Shown here piece after piece: positions 7,441 through 14,085 of a stretch of 22,825 nt of DNA (position 1 is its first letter; every line of letters starts with the position of its first letter). Source of the stretch: a virus; IMG/VR virus record IMGVR_UViG_3300038436_000246, positions 1-22,825 of that record; one strand, written 5' to 3'. The notes under the pieces are model-generated. The model was given only the letters and a program-made list of their open reading frames with translations, made no database searches and was not told the DNA's origin. Position numbers and translations under genes: made by a program.

Positions 7441-9332
7441 CAGCGTCTCGCCTCCCGCCGCCGTTGTTCCTCGGCAATGGCTACTGCATCACCCCGGCTG
7501 ATCTGCTGGTTGAAATTGTTGACGATGGTGGCGTTGTTCACCGTCCGTGAGTTGCCCCCGGTCCTGTCCAACCACTCCTCAGTGGATTCGTCCCAGTGAT
7601 TTTCCGGCGGGCCACTCGAAGGAGCCGACGGCGCAGTAGCCGACGCCTGCAAGGCTCGGAATTTAGCTATCAGCTCATCGAGCCCCTGCATAACCGCGCT
7701 GCCGTCGAAGGTGGCATACAGGCCGATGGTGGTGCCGTCGATCTGCTGCGCCTTGCCTTGGAACGCGTCAAGCCGCTCCTCCATGGTCTGGGCCGCAGCG
7801 TTGAACGAATCGGTCAGGATCTGTGTCTGGGTCTGCATGTTATCCAGGTAGATCCCTGCCAGCTCCTCGCCCTTGCCCCATGCTTCCTCTGAGAGTTTTC
7901 CCAATTCGTTATAGAGCCATTCCTCAACCTGAAGGGTGTCGCCGCCGTATTTCTTCCACTTCGCCGCCTTCTCCACCAGCTTGCTGGCTTCCCTCTCGAA
8001 GTAGCGATCCGCGTCAATGCCGGCTTCGGAATACATCTCCTCAGTTGCACGCCCCTGTTCGTCGGCCAGCTTCTTGGCATCATCGACCAGCTTCTGGCGC
8101 GCATCGTTCATCTTCTTTTCCGCATCGGTCAGCTCTCCGACCGCCGCCGCATTCGCCTTGATGGCATCCTTGCCCTTGATCCACGATTTTGTTGATTCGT
8201 CCCAGAGCAGGCGTCCATCCTTGACCGCCTGGTTGAACGCCGCCATCGAGATCACGGTCACGCCCGTGGCCTTGGAGATATCGGCCAGCTTCTTGGCCAC
8301 CTCGTTGTTCGCCCGGTTCAGCCGGTCGGTTTCATCGGCGATGCCCTTGAGATGCTCATGCATCACCAGCCATTCGGAGCCCTTGTAGGCCAGGACAAAG
8401 GCGGTAAGTCCGGCCTGGATCATGCCCAGCGCCGTTGACAACGTGAATGCAGCCCCGGAAAGCGACCGCACGGAGGTGATGACTGCGGCCGCGCCTGTCG
8501 CCACCTGCGGCAGCAGCAAATGGATAGCGGCGAGCGCGCCGACAAAACCCTTATTGTCGTATAGCACCAGGGCGGCGTCACCAACCGCCACCTTGATGTT
8601 TGCAAACGTGGCCGCGAGGGCCTGCAGTTCATCCGCCTTGGTCTTGCCCTGGTTGCCGAGCTTCTGGATCAGGTCCCCGCCTTCTTTTAGGGCGGCGTTC
8701 ATGAATGCCTGCTTGCGCTGCGCGTCGGTCAGGGCCTCGGCGGTGGTGTGGTTGGCCTGGGCATAATCGTCGTAGGCCTTTTCCAGATCGATCAGGATGC
8801 CCAGGTTGTCTAAGATCATTTTTGATTCACGGGCCGAGGCCAGGGTGATGTCGTTGAATGACTTGGTAATGTCCTGGCCGGTCTGCTTGGCTGTGGCGGC
8901 GGCTATTTTCATCATCGCGGTGATGGCCTCCGGCTGCAGGCCCATCATCATGGCCGTGCCGGCGTTGCGGACCAGGTCCGCCTCGGCGACCGCTCCGTGC
9001 GATACCTGTTTGAGCGACTCAATCATCTTGGTCGCATCCGAGCCGAAACTCGCGGCCATGGAGGAGAATGCCTGCTTCTCCTGCTCGGCCTTGGCGGCCA
9101 TGTTCATCATGCCCCAGGCCTCGCGCAGGGCGAGCAGTCCGGCGGTCACCTCAACCCAGGCGGATTTGATCCCGTTCCAGCCGGCCTTGATCCGATCGGT
9201 AATGGTCTGGTTCTTCTTCTCTATTTCATCAAGGTTGGCGTTGAACTGGTCTTTGAATTCGCGGACGTGCATCGTCCCCTGGTCATCGACCCAGAGTTCA
9301 ATCGCTACTCGCGGGTTGCTGCCTTCGGCCAT
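7440..9332 (-). CDS. Tail tape measure protein
   Basis: The 630-residue protein is mostly alpha-helical, Ala/Lys/Glu-rich, and lies directly after the frameshifted tail chaperone, the standard place for the tape measure. Early residues form a helical rod (NANLDEIEKKNQTITDRIKA); residues ~80-220 carry a typical tape measure core (AAKAEQEKQAFSSMAASFG, ITKSFNDITLASARESKMIL). Residues ~262-318 contain two hydrophobic helices that could insert in the host inner membrane during DNA ejection. A WDEST--W motif occurs twice, near residues 377 and 580. The C-terminus (RTVNNATIVNNFNQQISRGD) is the common beta-strand ending of tape measures. By the usual ~0.15 nm per residue the tail would be about 95 nm long. 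GGGAG precedes the ATG at 9332. Confidence 0.88.
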   Translation of the reverse strand: MAEGSNPRVAIELWVDDQGTMHVREFKDQFNANLDEIEKKNQTITDRIKAGWNGIKSAWVEVTAGLLALREAWGMMNMAAKAEQEKQAFSSMAASFGSDATKMIESLKQVSHGAVAEADLVRNAGTAMMMGLQPEAITAMMKIAAATAKQTGQDITKSFNDITLASARESKMILDNLGILIDLEKAYDDYAQANHTTAEALTDAQRKQAFMNAALKEGGDLIQKLGNQGKTKADELQALAATFANIKVAVGDAALVLYDNKGFVGALAAIHLLLPQVATGAAAVITSVRSLSGAAFTLSTALGMIQAGLTAFVLAYKGSEWLVMHEHLKGIADETDRLNRANNEVAKKLADISKATGVTVISMAAFNQAVKDGRLLWDESTKSWIKGKDAIKANAAAVGELTDAEKKMNDARQKLVDDAKKLADEQGRATEEMYSEAGIDADRYFEREASKLVEKAAKWKKYGGDTLQVEEWLYNELGKLSEEAWGKGEELAGIYLDNMQTQTQILTDSFNAAAQTMEERLDAFQGKAQQIDGTTIGLYATFDGSAVMQGLDELIAKFRALQASATAPSAPSSGPPENHWDESTEEWLDRTGGNSRTVNNATIVNNFNQQISRGDAVAIAEEQRRREARR

Positions 9333-10073
9333 GCTCCCTTACCTCGCTGTGGATGGCGAGCACCATCCGGCGATATAAAGGCCGGCGGTGCGGGGGAATA
9401 TCCAGATCATCCAGGGCCTGAGCCAGCCAGGCATGTTCCAGCTCGCCGCCGGGCACGGCCAGGTTATAGACCGCAAGGATCTGCTTGGTCTCCCGGTCCC
9501 AGGAGCTGACCGGGCAGGAGTCGCACTCGGGCTCGATGGAGTCGGCGCTGAGATTCTCGCCGCACTGCCGGCAGTTGACGGCCGGGTAGTCGAGCCAGAA
9601 GCGGACGGCGGCGAGGACTTTTTTTTTGTGTCCTCTTCGCGCTCGGAGTTGAAGCGCTCGATGTCCCTGGTGACCTGATTAATCCAGTTGTTAAAGGCCG
9701 GTGAATGGCGCATTAAAAGGATCTTTGCCGCCTCGTCGCAGGCGATATCCGGCACCAGCCGCGCCTTTTTCGGCGTCTCCAGCAGCACCAGCCGGGCGAG
9801 GTCCAACCCGGTCAGCCCGCGCCACCCCTCGATCACCCAGGCGCAGAACATTTTCATATACTGCTCGCCATCGAGCACGGTGCGCTTGGCCATGTGCGCC
9901 ACGTCCCATTCGATCCGCTGGGACTTCTCGACAAACTCCTGCTGCCGGTTGCCCAGGGGCCGCACCAGAACCTCAAAGGTCTTGCTGCCCGGATAGGCCA
10001 CCCAGATCCCTGGCTGCTCCAGCCGGGTGTCGATCAGATCCGCGAGGTGTATTGCTGGTTGCGGTGTGTCCAT
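9298..10073 (-). CDS. Tail assembly chaperone, -1 frameshift fusion (gpGT-like)
   Basis: The gene lies between tail tube and tape measure, the place of lambda G/GT-type chaperones that coat the tape measure during tail assembly. From the ATG at 10073 (GGGGGAG just upstream) the zero frame encodes 152 sensible residues ending SEREEDTKKK. At nine consecutive A's (9619-9627) followed by G, a -1 slip at A AAA AAG continues into 106 further residues, VLAAVRFWLDYPAV..., which contain CRQCGENLSADSIEPECDSC-like paired cysteines and end inside the tape measure gene at 9298-9300. The total is 258 residues. The -1 frame downstream is clearly protein-like, while the zero frame there is Ser/Pro/Arg-rich shadow sequence. 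An ordinary indel or sequencing error in the A-run would look the same, so the mechanism is inferred. Confidence 0.72.
9339..10073 (-). CDS. Zero-frame product of tail chaperone gene (gpG-like)
   Basis: Without frameshifting, translation from the ATG at 10073 yields 244 residues. The first 152 form the chaperone proper: HLADLIDTRLEQPG, a beta-rich section KTFEVLVRPLGNRQQEF, the WDVAHMAKRTVLDGEQYMKMF segment, and a helix around AFNNWINQVTRDIERFNSE. After the A-run the zero frame stays open for 92 codons to a TAA seven bases before the tape measure ATG, but the residues (SSPPSASGSTTRPSTAG...) look like an out-of-frame reading of the real C-terminal domain. In most phages the short product stops soon after the slippery site. 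Here, either a long nonsense tail is made and tolerated, or the A-run has changed length. An in-frame GTG at 10085 is possible but less well placed. Confidence 0.5.
   Translation of the reverse strand: MDTPQPAIHLADLIDTRLEQPGIWVAYPGSKTFEVLVRPLGNRQQEFVEKSQRIEWDVAHMAKRTVLDGEQYMKMFCAWVIEGWRGLTGLDLARLVLLETPKKARLVPDIACDEAAKILLMRHSPAFNNWINQVTRDIERFNSEREEDTKKKSSPPSASGSTTRPSTAGSAARISAPTPSSPSATPARSAPGTGRPSRSLRSITWPCPAASWNMPGWLRPWMIWIFPRTAGLYIAGWCSPSTAR
9618..9636 (-). promoter_or_regulatory. Predicted -1 ribosomal frameshift site
   Basis: On the minus strand the site reads AGAGGACAC followed by nine A's and G. The last seven bases, A AAA AAG, are the same slippery heptamer used by Escherichia coli dnaX. 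An AGAGGA Shine-Dalgarno-like stimulator stands six bases upstream, as in dnaX where the spacing is a little longer. A 5-bp GC stem (CCGGC/GCCGG) about 30 bases downstream is weak and may or may not help. Confidence 0.6.
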
Positions 10074-10075
10074 GC

Positions 10076-10161
10076 TCCCCCTCACCCAACCCTCTCCCGC
10101 TAGGGGAGAGGGGGGAATATGCCTTAGTGCCTTACGCCTTAGTGCCTCAGTGCCTTTCCCT
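10076..10161. repeat. Composite intergenic repeat, copy A
   Basis: The gap between tail tube and chaperone genes is almost wholly repeat. Read on the minus strand it has units of the GGCACTGAGGCACTAAGGC type (10118-10161), then a hairpin CCCTCTCCC-CTAGC-GGGAGAGGG (stem 10090-10098 with 10104-10112) and GGGTGAGGG. The 34 bases 10128-10161 match 21787-21820 in inverse orientation with a single difference. Such CCCTCTCCC/GGGTGAGGG elements are common dispersed repeats in bacterial chromosomes. Its left end supplies the G-rich ribosome site of the chaperone gene. Confidence 0.8.
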
Positions 10162-10172
10162 AAGCCTTTCCA

Positions 10173-11219
10173 TTACGCCAACGGATCCGTGGTCAGCGTC
10201 GAGATAATCGCCAGCTGGAATGGCTCGGTGAACGCCATCCCGGTCGGGGCCGCGGCCGCGCCGTAGACGTTGAATTTCAAGCTGAACGGGATCTTGCCCG
10301 CGCCGTTGACCGGGGCCTCCGGGTTGTCGACCTTGAGATGGGTGAAGCTGAACTTCCACTGGTACTTGTAGGTGGATTCGATAGTCTTCCCGGTGAACGT
10401 GATATCCATTTTCTTGCTGATAAAACCGTCCCAGTCGGTGAAAAACGCATCATTCGCGGTGTTGTACCTGGGAAACTTCATAGTGATCGTCGCCACCGGG
10501 AAGCCGTTATCCGTAGGCTCGTCCACCCCTTCCTGGCCGGCCACCGGCTCCGAGTCCATGGGCCGGTTGAAACTGATCTCGATTTCTGATGGATAGATTT
10601 TCATCGTATCATCGAGGGCCGCGGCTGATTGATCGTTGACCCGGACCACTGTGTCCTTGTTCATGATGATCCGGTTGGCCACGTCCGGCATGGTGACGTT
10701 GGCCATGGTCACCGTGGTGTTGGTGGCGCTGGCCCGGTCGAGCTTGTCGGCGATACCATCAAAATCGATGTCCACCGGCTTGTTCATTTTGGCGACGAGC
10801 TTGAACCCGTGCAGTTTGAGCGAAGGTAACTCCCACACCTTATTACTCAGCTTGAGCTGGGCCAGGGTGCCGAACTTGCCGATGACGTTGGTTGCCAGCT
10901 GCAGGGTGTGCAGGTAGGCGGCAGTGGCCCCCTGTTGGGCCGGCGCTCCGGCCGTGCCCATGATCAGGGCCATCTGCGTTTCCAGGCCGCGGTACCGACC
11001 GTACGTCTTGAGCTGCCCCTTCAGCTCCTGCAGTCCGGCGTCCGCCTGCTGGATCCACTCCTGGCCGGCGGAATCGTCAGGCTCCGTGGCCACGGTAACC
11101 TTGATCCCGTCGGAGCGGATCAGCATGCCGTTGCCGGCGCCGCAGGCGACAGGGGTGTGCCAGGTTGCTGCCTTCTTGAGGGCGACTACGACCTCGCGGC
11201 CGGTGATTTCGTTTGCCAT
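10173..11219 (-). CDS. Major tail tube protein
   Basis: The 348-residue protein follows the head-tail joining genes and precedes the tail chaperone, the invariable position of the siphovirus tail tube protein. It starts MANEITGREVVVALKKAATW and has a beta-rich course: a FGTLAQLKLSNKVWELPSLK segment, an insert around PVAGQEGVDEPTDNGFPVA, then FPRYNTANDAFF and KYQWKFSFTHLKV near the end. It would polymerise in hexameric rings around the tape measure to form the rigid non-contractile tube. No tail sheath gene accompanies it, unlike Mu itself. GAGGAG stands seven bases before the ATG. At 348 residues it is longer than minimal tube proteins (~200), suggesting an added surface domain; that is inference. 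Confidence 0.72.
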   Translation of the reverse strand: MANEITGREVVVALKKAATWHTPVACGAGNGMLIRSDGIKVTVATEPDDSAGQEWIQQADAGLQELKGQLKTYGRYRGLETQMALIMGTAGAPAQQGATAAYLHTLQLATNVIGKFGTLAQLKLSNKVWELPSLKLHGFKLVAKMNKPVDIDFDGIADKLDRASATNTTVTMANVTMPDVANRIIMNKDTVVRVNDQSAAALDDTMKIYPSEIEISFNRPMDSEPVAGQEGVDEPTDNGFPVATITMKFPRYNTANDAFFTDWDGFISKKMDITFTGKTIESTYKYQWKFSFTHLKVDNPEAPVNGAGKIPFSLKFNVYGAAAAPTGMAFTEPFQLAIISTLTTDPLA

Positions 11220-11222
11220 GGG

Positions 11223-11417
11223 TTACTCCTCAACGGGTTGCGGTTTGCGGTTCACGGTTTGCGGTTTGCGTCCGGTCTTTTCCACTTCGCGCAGCAGGCC
11301 GCCGGCGATATAGATCCTGGCCGTCTTCTCATCCAGCTCGAACACTTCGTCTTTCACCAGCCGCCGCAGCCGGGGGTGGAATGTCTCCGGATCCGGGCCG
11401 GGGTAATAGACTTTCAT
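11223..11417 (-). CDS. Small DUF2635-like protein with repeat-derived tail
   Basis: This 64-residue protein lies between the gp37-like gene and the tail tube gene, where Mu-like phages have a ~50-60 residue DUF2635 protein. The body is MKVYYPGPDPETFHPRLRRL, VKDEVFELDEKTARIYIAGG and LLREVEKTG. The DUF2635-like pattern is an early P--G----DP segment followed by a residue-spacing motif before a final GDV/GGL. The last 14 residues, RKPQTVNRKPQPVEE-type, are encoded by a 7-bp tandem repeat and are probably a recent addition. GGAGG lies seven bases before the ATG, and the stop is three bases from the tail tube start. The family call is tentative because the protein is short. Confidence 0.55.
   Translation of the reverse strand: MKVYYPGPDPETFHPRLRRLVKDEVFELDEKTARIYIAGGLLREVEKTGRKPQTVNRKPQPVEE
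11236..11269. repeat. 7-bp tandem repeat (GGTTTGC), five units
   Basis: Five consecutive degenerate copies of GGTTTGC (one is six bases, one is GGTTCAC) run from 11236 to 11269. Because three units equal 21 bases, the minus strand encodes a seven-residue period, RKPQTVN, at the C-terminus of the small protein 11223-11417. Confidence 0.85.
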
Positions 11418-11421
11418 GGGG

Positions 11422-11859
11422 TTACCTCCATCTGGTGTAGCGCAGGGTGACGTCGATCATCTGCAGGGCGCGCGTCTCATCGATGGGCAGCGGCTTGGAT
11501 TCGCCGATGCTCACCTGCTCGCTCAGGTCAGCCACCCCGGTAAAGGTATCGTCCAGGGCCGCCAGCACCTCCTTGGCCATAACCAGGAGGCCCTTCTCGC
11601 TGGCCGAGGAGTCGCCCATGATCGCGGCGCCCGGCTTGTGCAATTTCGTGTAGATCCCGGCCCGCAGGGTCAGGACGTCCTCACCCTGATTCGCGGTCTC
11701 GGTGGCCAGGACCGTGCCGCCGTCCTTGAGGGCGATGGCCGGATAGCCGCCTGACATGCGGATCAGCTCCAGGTCCTCGGTGACGTAGATATCCACGTCG
11801 CGGACATAGGTGATGTCCGTCTTGAGTTTGACCAGGGCCGCGGCGATCAGGGCTTCCAT
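11422..11859 (-). CDS. Head-tail joining / tail terminator protein (Mu gp37-like)
   Basis: The 145-residue protein follows the DUF1320 gene and precedes the tail tube, matching Mu gp37 (DUF1834) or a tail-terminator role. Its architecture is the usual one: an N-terminal helix MEALIAAALVKLKTDI, a beta strand with YVTEDLELI, a PAIALKDGG strand, LTLRAGIYTKLHKP, a central helix SEKGLLVMAKEVLAALDD, and a C-terminal strand QMIDVTLRYTRWR. The ending V--RY is typical of terminators that cap the tube. The ATG overlaps the stop of the DUF1320 gene (TGATG), so both are made together. I judge function from position and fold pattern, not from a decisive motif. Confidence 0.62.
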   Translation of the reverse strand: MEALIAAALVKLKTDITYVRDVDIYVTEDLELIRMSGGYPAIALKDGGTVLATETANQGEDVLTLRAGIYTKLHKPGAAIMGDSSASEKGLLVMAKEVLAALDDTFTGVADLSEQVSIGESKPLPIDETRALQMIDVTLRYTRWR

Positions 11860-12281
11860 CAGTATCCCGCCAGGGTGTCGGGGTCGAACGTCCGATCCGT
11901 GCTCGATGTGGCTGGGGTGTCGGCCGGGCCGGTACCGGCCGGGTCATTGACGCCCAGGGAGATATCGCCCTTGGCCACGGAGCGCAGGAACTTGACCGCG
12001 TTGTCGTAGCGATCCTTGCGGCTCTGCGGCGGCCCGGCGCCCAGGGCATACAGGTTGAAAATGGCGATATCCACGCACAGCTTGCGGATGATGTCCGGCA
12101 CCGGCGAGAGCGGCAGGGTGTACCTGCCGCCCAGGTGGCCGTCGATCTCCACCCCGGCATCGGTGATCGCGGTATTGACCACCGCCTCGACCACCGCTCC
12201 GGTATCATCCTCGTCGGTCAGGCCAATCAGCTCCTGCTCGCGGATCTGCGCCCGGATGTCGTCAATGGTTGCGTAGGGCAT
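11859..12281 (-). CDS. DUF1320 head-tail connector (Mu gp36-like)
   Basis: The 140-residue protein has the DUF1320 pattern: YATIDDIRAQIREQELIGLTDED at the start, then VVNTAITDAGVEIDGHLGGRY, LPLSPVPDIIRKLCVDIAIFNLY, and RYDNAVKFLRSVAKGDISLG. Proteins of this family (Mu gp36, HI1506-region homologues) are head completion proteins that dock below the portal. The C-terminal 30 residues (DPAGTGPADTPATSSTDRT) are flexible and low in complexity, as is usual. TAAGGA lies seven bases before the ATG. It is two bases from the upstream gp35-like gene and overlaps the following gene. Confidence 0.88.
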   Translation of the reverse strand: MPYATIDDIRAQIREQELIGLTDEDDTGAVVEAVVNTAITDAGVEIDGHLGGRYTLPLSPVPDIIRKLCVDIAIFNLYALGAGPPQSRKDRYDNAVKFLRSVAKGDISLGVNDPAGTGPADTPATSSTDRTFDPDTLAGY

Positions 12282-12283
12282 CG

Positions 12284-12556
12284 CTATTCCTTAGGTGCTG
12301 TCGCGTCCAGGTACAGCTTGACCAGGTCGGCCTTTTTCGCACCGGCCGGGGTCGCCACCTTGAGCTCGACCAGGGCATCCGTCAACTGGGCAACGGTCAT
12401 CTTGTCAATGTCTGATTCCTGGCCATCCTCGGCCAGCACAACCACACCCAGCTCCAGCAGGCGGGACGCCTGCGCTTCCTTCAGTTCGACCTGCGCCCCG
12501 ATCGCATACGGTTTGCCGTCATGGTGGAGCGGGCTGTTCACGGTATATTTCTGCAT
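12284..12556 (-). CDS. Mu gp35-like protein with HeH/LEM-type domain
   Basis: The 90-residue protein has two small parts. Residues 1-45 (KYTVNSPLHHDGKPYAIGAQ, VELKEAQASRLLELGVV) match the short beta-rich domain found after the major capsid gene in Mu-like phages. Residues ~52-88 (DKMTVAQLTDALVELKVATP, AGAKKADLVKLYLDA) match a helix-extended-helix (HeH/LEM, SAP-like) motif, which can bind nucleic acid or protein. The gene lies between major capsid and DUF1320, the position of gp35 in Mu. AAAGGAG stands six bases before the ATG. Its function in assembly is not established for the family. Confidence 0.68.
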   Translation of the reverse strand: MQKYTVNSPLHHDGKPYAIGAQVELKEAQASRLLELGVVVLAEDGQESDIDKMTVAQLTDALVELKVATPAGAKKADLVKLYLDATAPKE

Positions 12557-12574
12557 GATGATCTCCTTTAAATA

Positions 12575-12595
12575 AGGGGGCGGAGTTCGCCCCCT
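12575..12595 (-). terminator. Hairpin after major capsid gene
   Basis: A perfect 8-bp stem AGGGGGCG/CGCCCCCT encloses a 5-base loop, just after the major capsid stop in the direction of transcription. It is followed by TATTT, so it could be a weak intrinsic terminator. It could equally be a 3' stabilising hairpin that raises the amount of capsid mRNA relative to downstream genes. Confidence 0.55.
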
Positions 12596-12596
12596 G

Positions 12597-12631
12597 TCTG
12601 TCTTCTGTCCTCTGTCAACTGGCTTCTGACT
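12597..12631. repeat. 7-bp tandem repeat (TCTGTCN), five units
   Basis: Five 7-bp units TCTGTCT, TCTGTCC, TCTGTCA, ACTGGCT and TCTGACT run up to and into the major capsid stop codon. The first three are exact at six of seven bases. It does not encode protein. Confidence 0.8.
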
Positions 12632-13562
12632 ACGCCACCGCGTCGACGATCATGTAGCCCAGATCGTTGGCGGTGATGACCTCTTTGACCGACTCGCCGG
12701 CGCGTACCCGCTGTCCGCCGCGGAGGCCGATGTCCTTGTCCGGGATGGATCCGGCGATCTGGCTGCCGAACTGGGCGGTAAATCCGAAGGTCACGCCGTT
12801 CATCGGTCCAGCGTTCCGGTCGCGGCGGAGCAGGGCCATGTGCTTGCCCCAGACCCTGGAAATAGTCGCGGCCTGACCCTTGCGGGCGGTGTTGACCCAG
12901 CCCTCGCCGACCAGGACCTCCTCCAGTTCAAACAGATCGGCGATGGCCTTGCGCTGCACAATGCCGGAATCTCCGGAGTTGCCGAGCACCGCCTTGACCA
13001 CCTTGGGGTGCATGCACAACTTGCTGAAGACCGCCCGGCCGAGGACCGCGATGTTCGGCCGCATGATGCAGGCGTCGAGCCCGGTCATGATCACTCCCAG
13101 CGGATCGGAGTTGACGAAATCAGAGAACTGGCTGGTGCCGGACAGCGTTATTTTGTTCGCGGTGGCATATTGCGTTGCATCAAACACCAGCGCTGCCGAA
13201 CGGATCTCGCGATCTAGGGCGACCAGGTCCATGATCCCCTCGGTGGCCCGGCCCAGCAGGTTATAGTTGGGCGGGGCGTTGTCGATGTCCGCCTGGGGGA
13301 TTGGATCATCCAGGCCATAGTCCTTGGTCGAGTCCGTCACCTCCGTCGCGGAGAAGCCCACCTCGTTGGGCCTGGACCTGCGGCCGACCTTGGTGTCAGG
13401 CACGGTGAACCCTTCGGCCATGGCGTGTTTCATGTATTTGAACTGCTGGGTGCCGACAGGCACCCTGGGCAGAACATCATCGGCAATCAGCCGGGGGTTG
13501 CGGTAGGCAATGGCGATGGCCGTCAGTTCCGGTTGAATGGGAAACGGTGCATTGGTAGACAT
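12630..13562 (-). CDS. Major capsid protein
   Basis: The 310-residue protein is the main shell subunit. Its start, MSTNAPFPIQPELTAIAIAY, then RNPRLIADDVLPRVPVG and EGFTVPDTKVGRRSRPNEV, is a very recognisable pattern of phage capsid proteins with an HK97-like fold. YGLDDPIPQADIDNAPP and LDREIRSAALVFDATQYA follow; the C-terminus GYMIVDAVA is also conserved. It differs from Mu's own gpT type. It lies right after the decoration protein gene and the protease/scaffold gene, completing the usual order scaffold, decoration, capsid. AAGGAG is eight bases before the ATG. A hairpin follows the gene. No proteolytic delta domain is apparent at the N-terminus, so maturation by the I-type protease may act chiefly on the scaffold. 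Confidence 0.88.
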   Translation of the reverse strand: MSTNAPFPIQPELTAIAIAYRNPRLIADDVLPRVPVGTQQFKYMKHAMAEGFTVPDTKVGRRSRPNEVGFSATEVTDSTKDYGLDDPIPQADIDNAPPNYNLLGRATEGIMDLVALDREIRSAALVFDATQYATANKITLSGTSQFSDFVNSDPLGVIMTGLDACIMRPNIAVLGRAVFSKLCMHPKVVKAVLGNSGDSGIVQRKAIADLFELEEVLVGEGWVNTARKGQAATISRVWGKHMALLRRDRNAGPMNGVTFGFTAQFGSQIAGSIPDKDIGLRGGQRVRAGESVKEVITANDLGYMIVDAVA

Positions 13563-13630
13563 GTGTGTACTCCTTATCTTGAGTTATCGTCTGTTAGTCG
13601 CAGGCAGCGGGCCTCAGTCATCAGCTCAGG

Positions 13631-14008
13631 TTATCCCTGGATCTGGCCCGGGCTGAGCTGCACGTCGATGATATCGCCGGACACTCCTGATACTCTGGCT
13701 ATGCCGATCACCCGGTTGTTAGTTCCGGCAGCCGGGGCGGCGGCCACCCCCTTGCCGTTGGCGTCGCTGGTGATCATCCCGCCACGAGTTACGGTGCCGC
13801 CGAGTTCGACCTCGGCCACGCCCACGGTTATCACATCAACCCGGTCACCTGCGGCAGCTGCTCCCAGGGAGTCTGATACTCCTAACAGGTCATCCGACAC
13901 GGCAGCGCCCTGAATTACTTTGTTGTCGGCAGCGCCGGGCTTGACGATCCGGTACGGACTGATCGCGGCCCCGGCTTCCAGATTTTCCATCAGTATTGTT
14001 TTCGGCAT
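13631..14008 (-). CDS. Capsid decoration (cement) protein, DUF2190-like
   Basis: The 125-residue protein is small, Gly/Ala/Val-rich and beta-stranded: AISPYRIVKPGAADNKVIQG, VSDDLLGVSDSLGAAAAGDR, DVITVGVAEVELGGTVTRGG, and IGIARVSGVSGDIIDVQLSP. This is the pattern of DUF2190-like capsid cement proteins that trimerise on the outer shell. Its position directly between scaffold and major capsid agrees (lambda D or SPP1-like placement). GGAGAT stands seven bases before the ATG. The 68-base gap to the capsid gene contains only the capsid ribosome site, and no promoter is visible. Confidence 0.78.
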   Translation of the reverse strand: MPKTILMENLEAGAAISPYRIVKPGAADNKVIQGAAVSDDLLGVSDSLGAAAAGDRVDVITVGVAEVELGGTVTRGGMITSDANGKGVAAAPAAGTNNRVIGIARVSGVSGDIIDVQLSPGQIQG

Positions 14009-14041
14009 GATTATCTATCTCCTGTGTTGAGGGTAAGTGGT

Positions 14042-14085
14042 GGTTAATCGCCGGTTAAACTCCGGTTACGCGCCGGTTACGTGGC
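14042..14085. repeat. 11-bp degenerate tandem repeat, four units
   Basis: Four units starting GGTTA (GGTTAATCGCC, GGTTAAACTCC, GGTTACGCGCC, GGTTACGTGGC) lie head to tail. The last two overlap the final codons of the protease/scaffold gene (GHVTGA), and the first two lie in the gap before the decoration gene. Confidence 0.75.

Noticed and set aside
8194-8230. WDEST--W motif repeated in the tape measure as evidence of an internal domain duplication
   Set aside because: Only about eight residues are shared between the two sites (near residues 377 and 580), too little for a claim of duplication.
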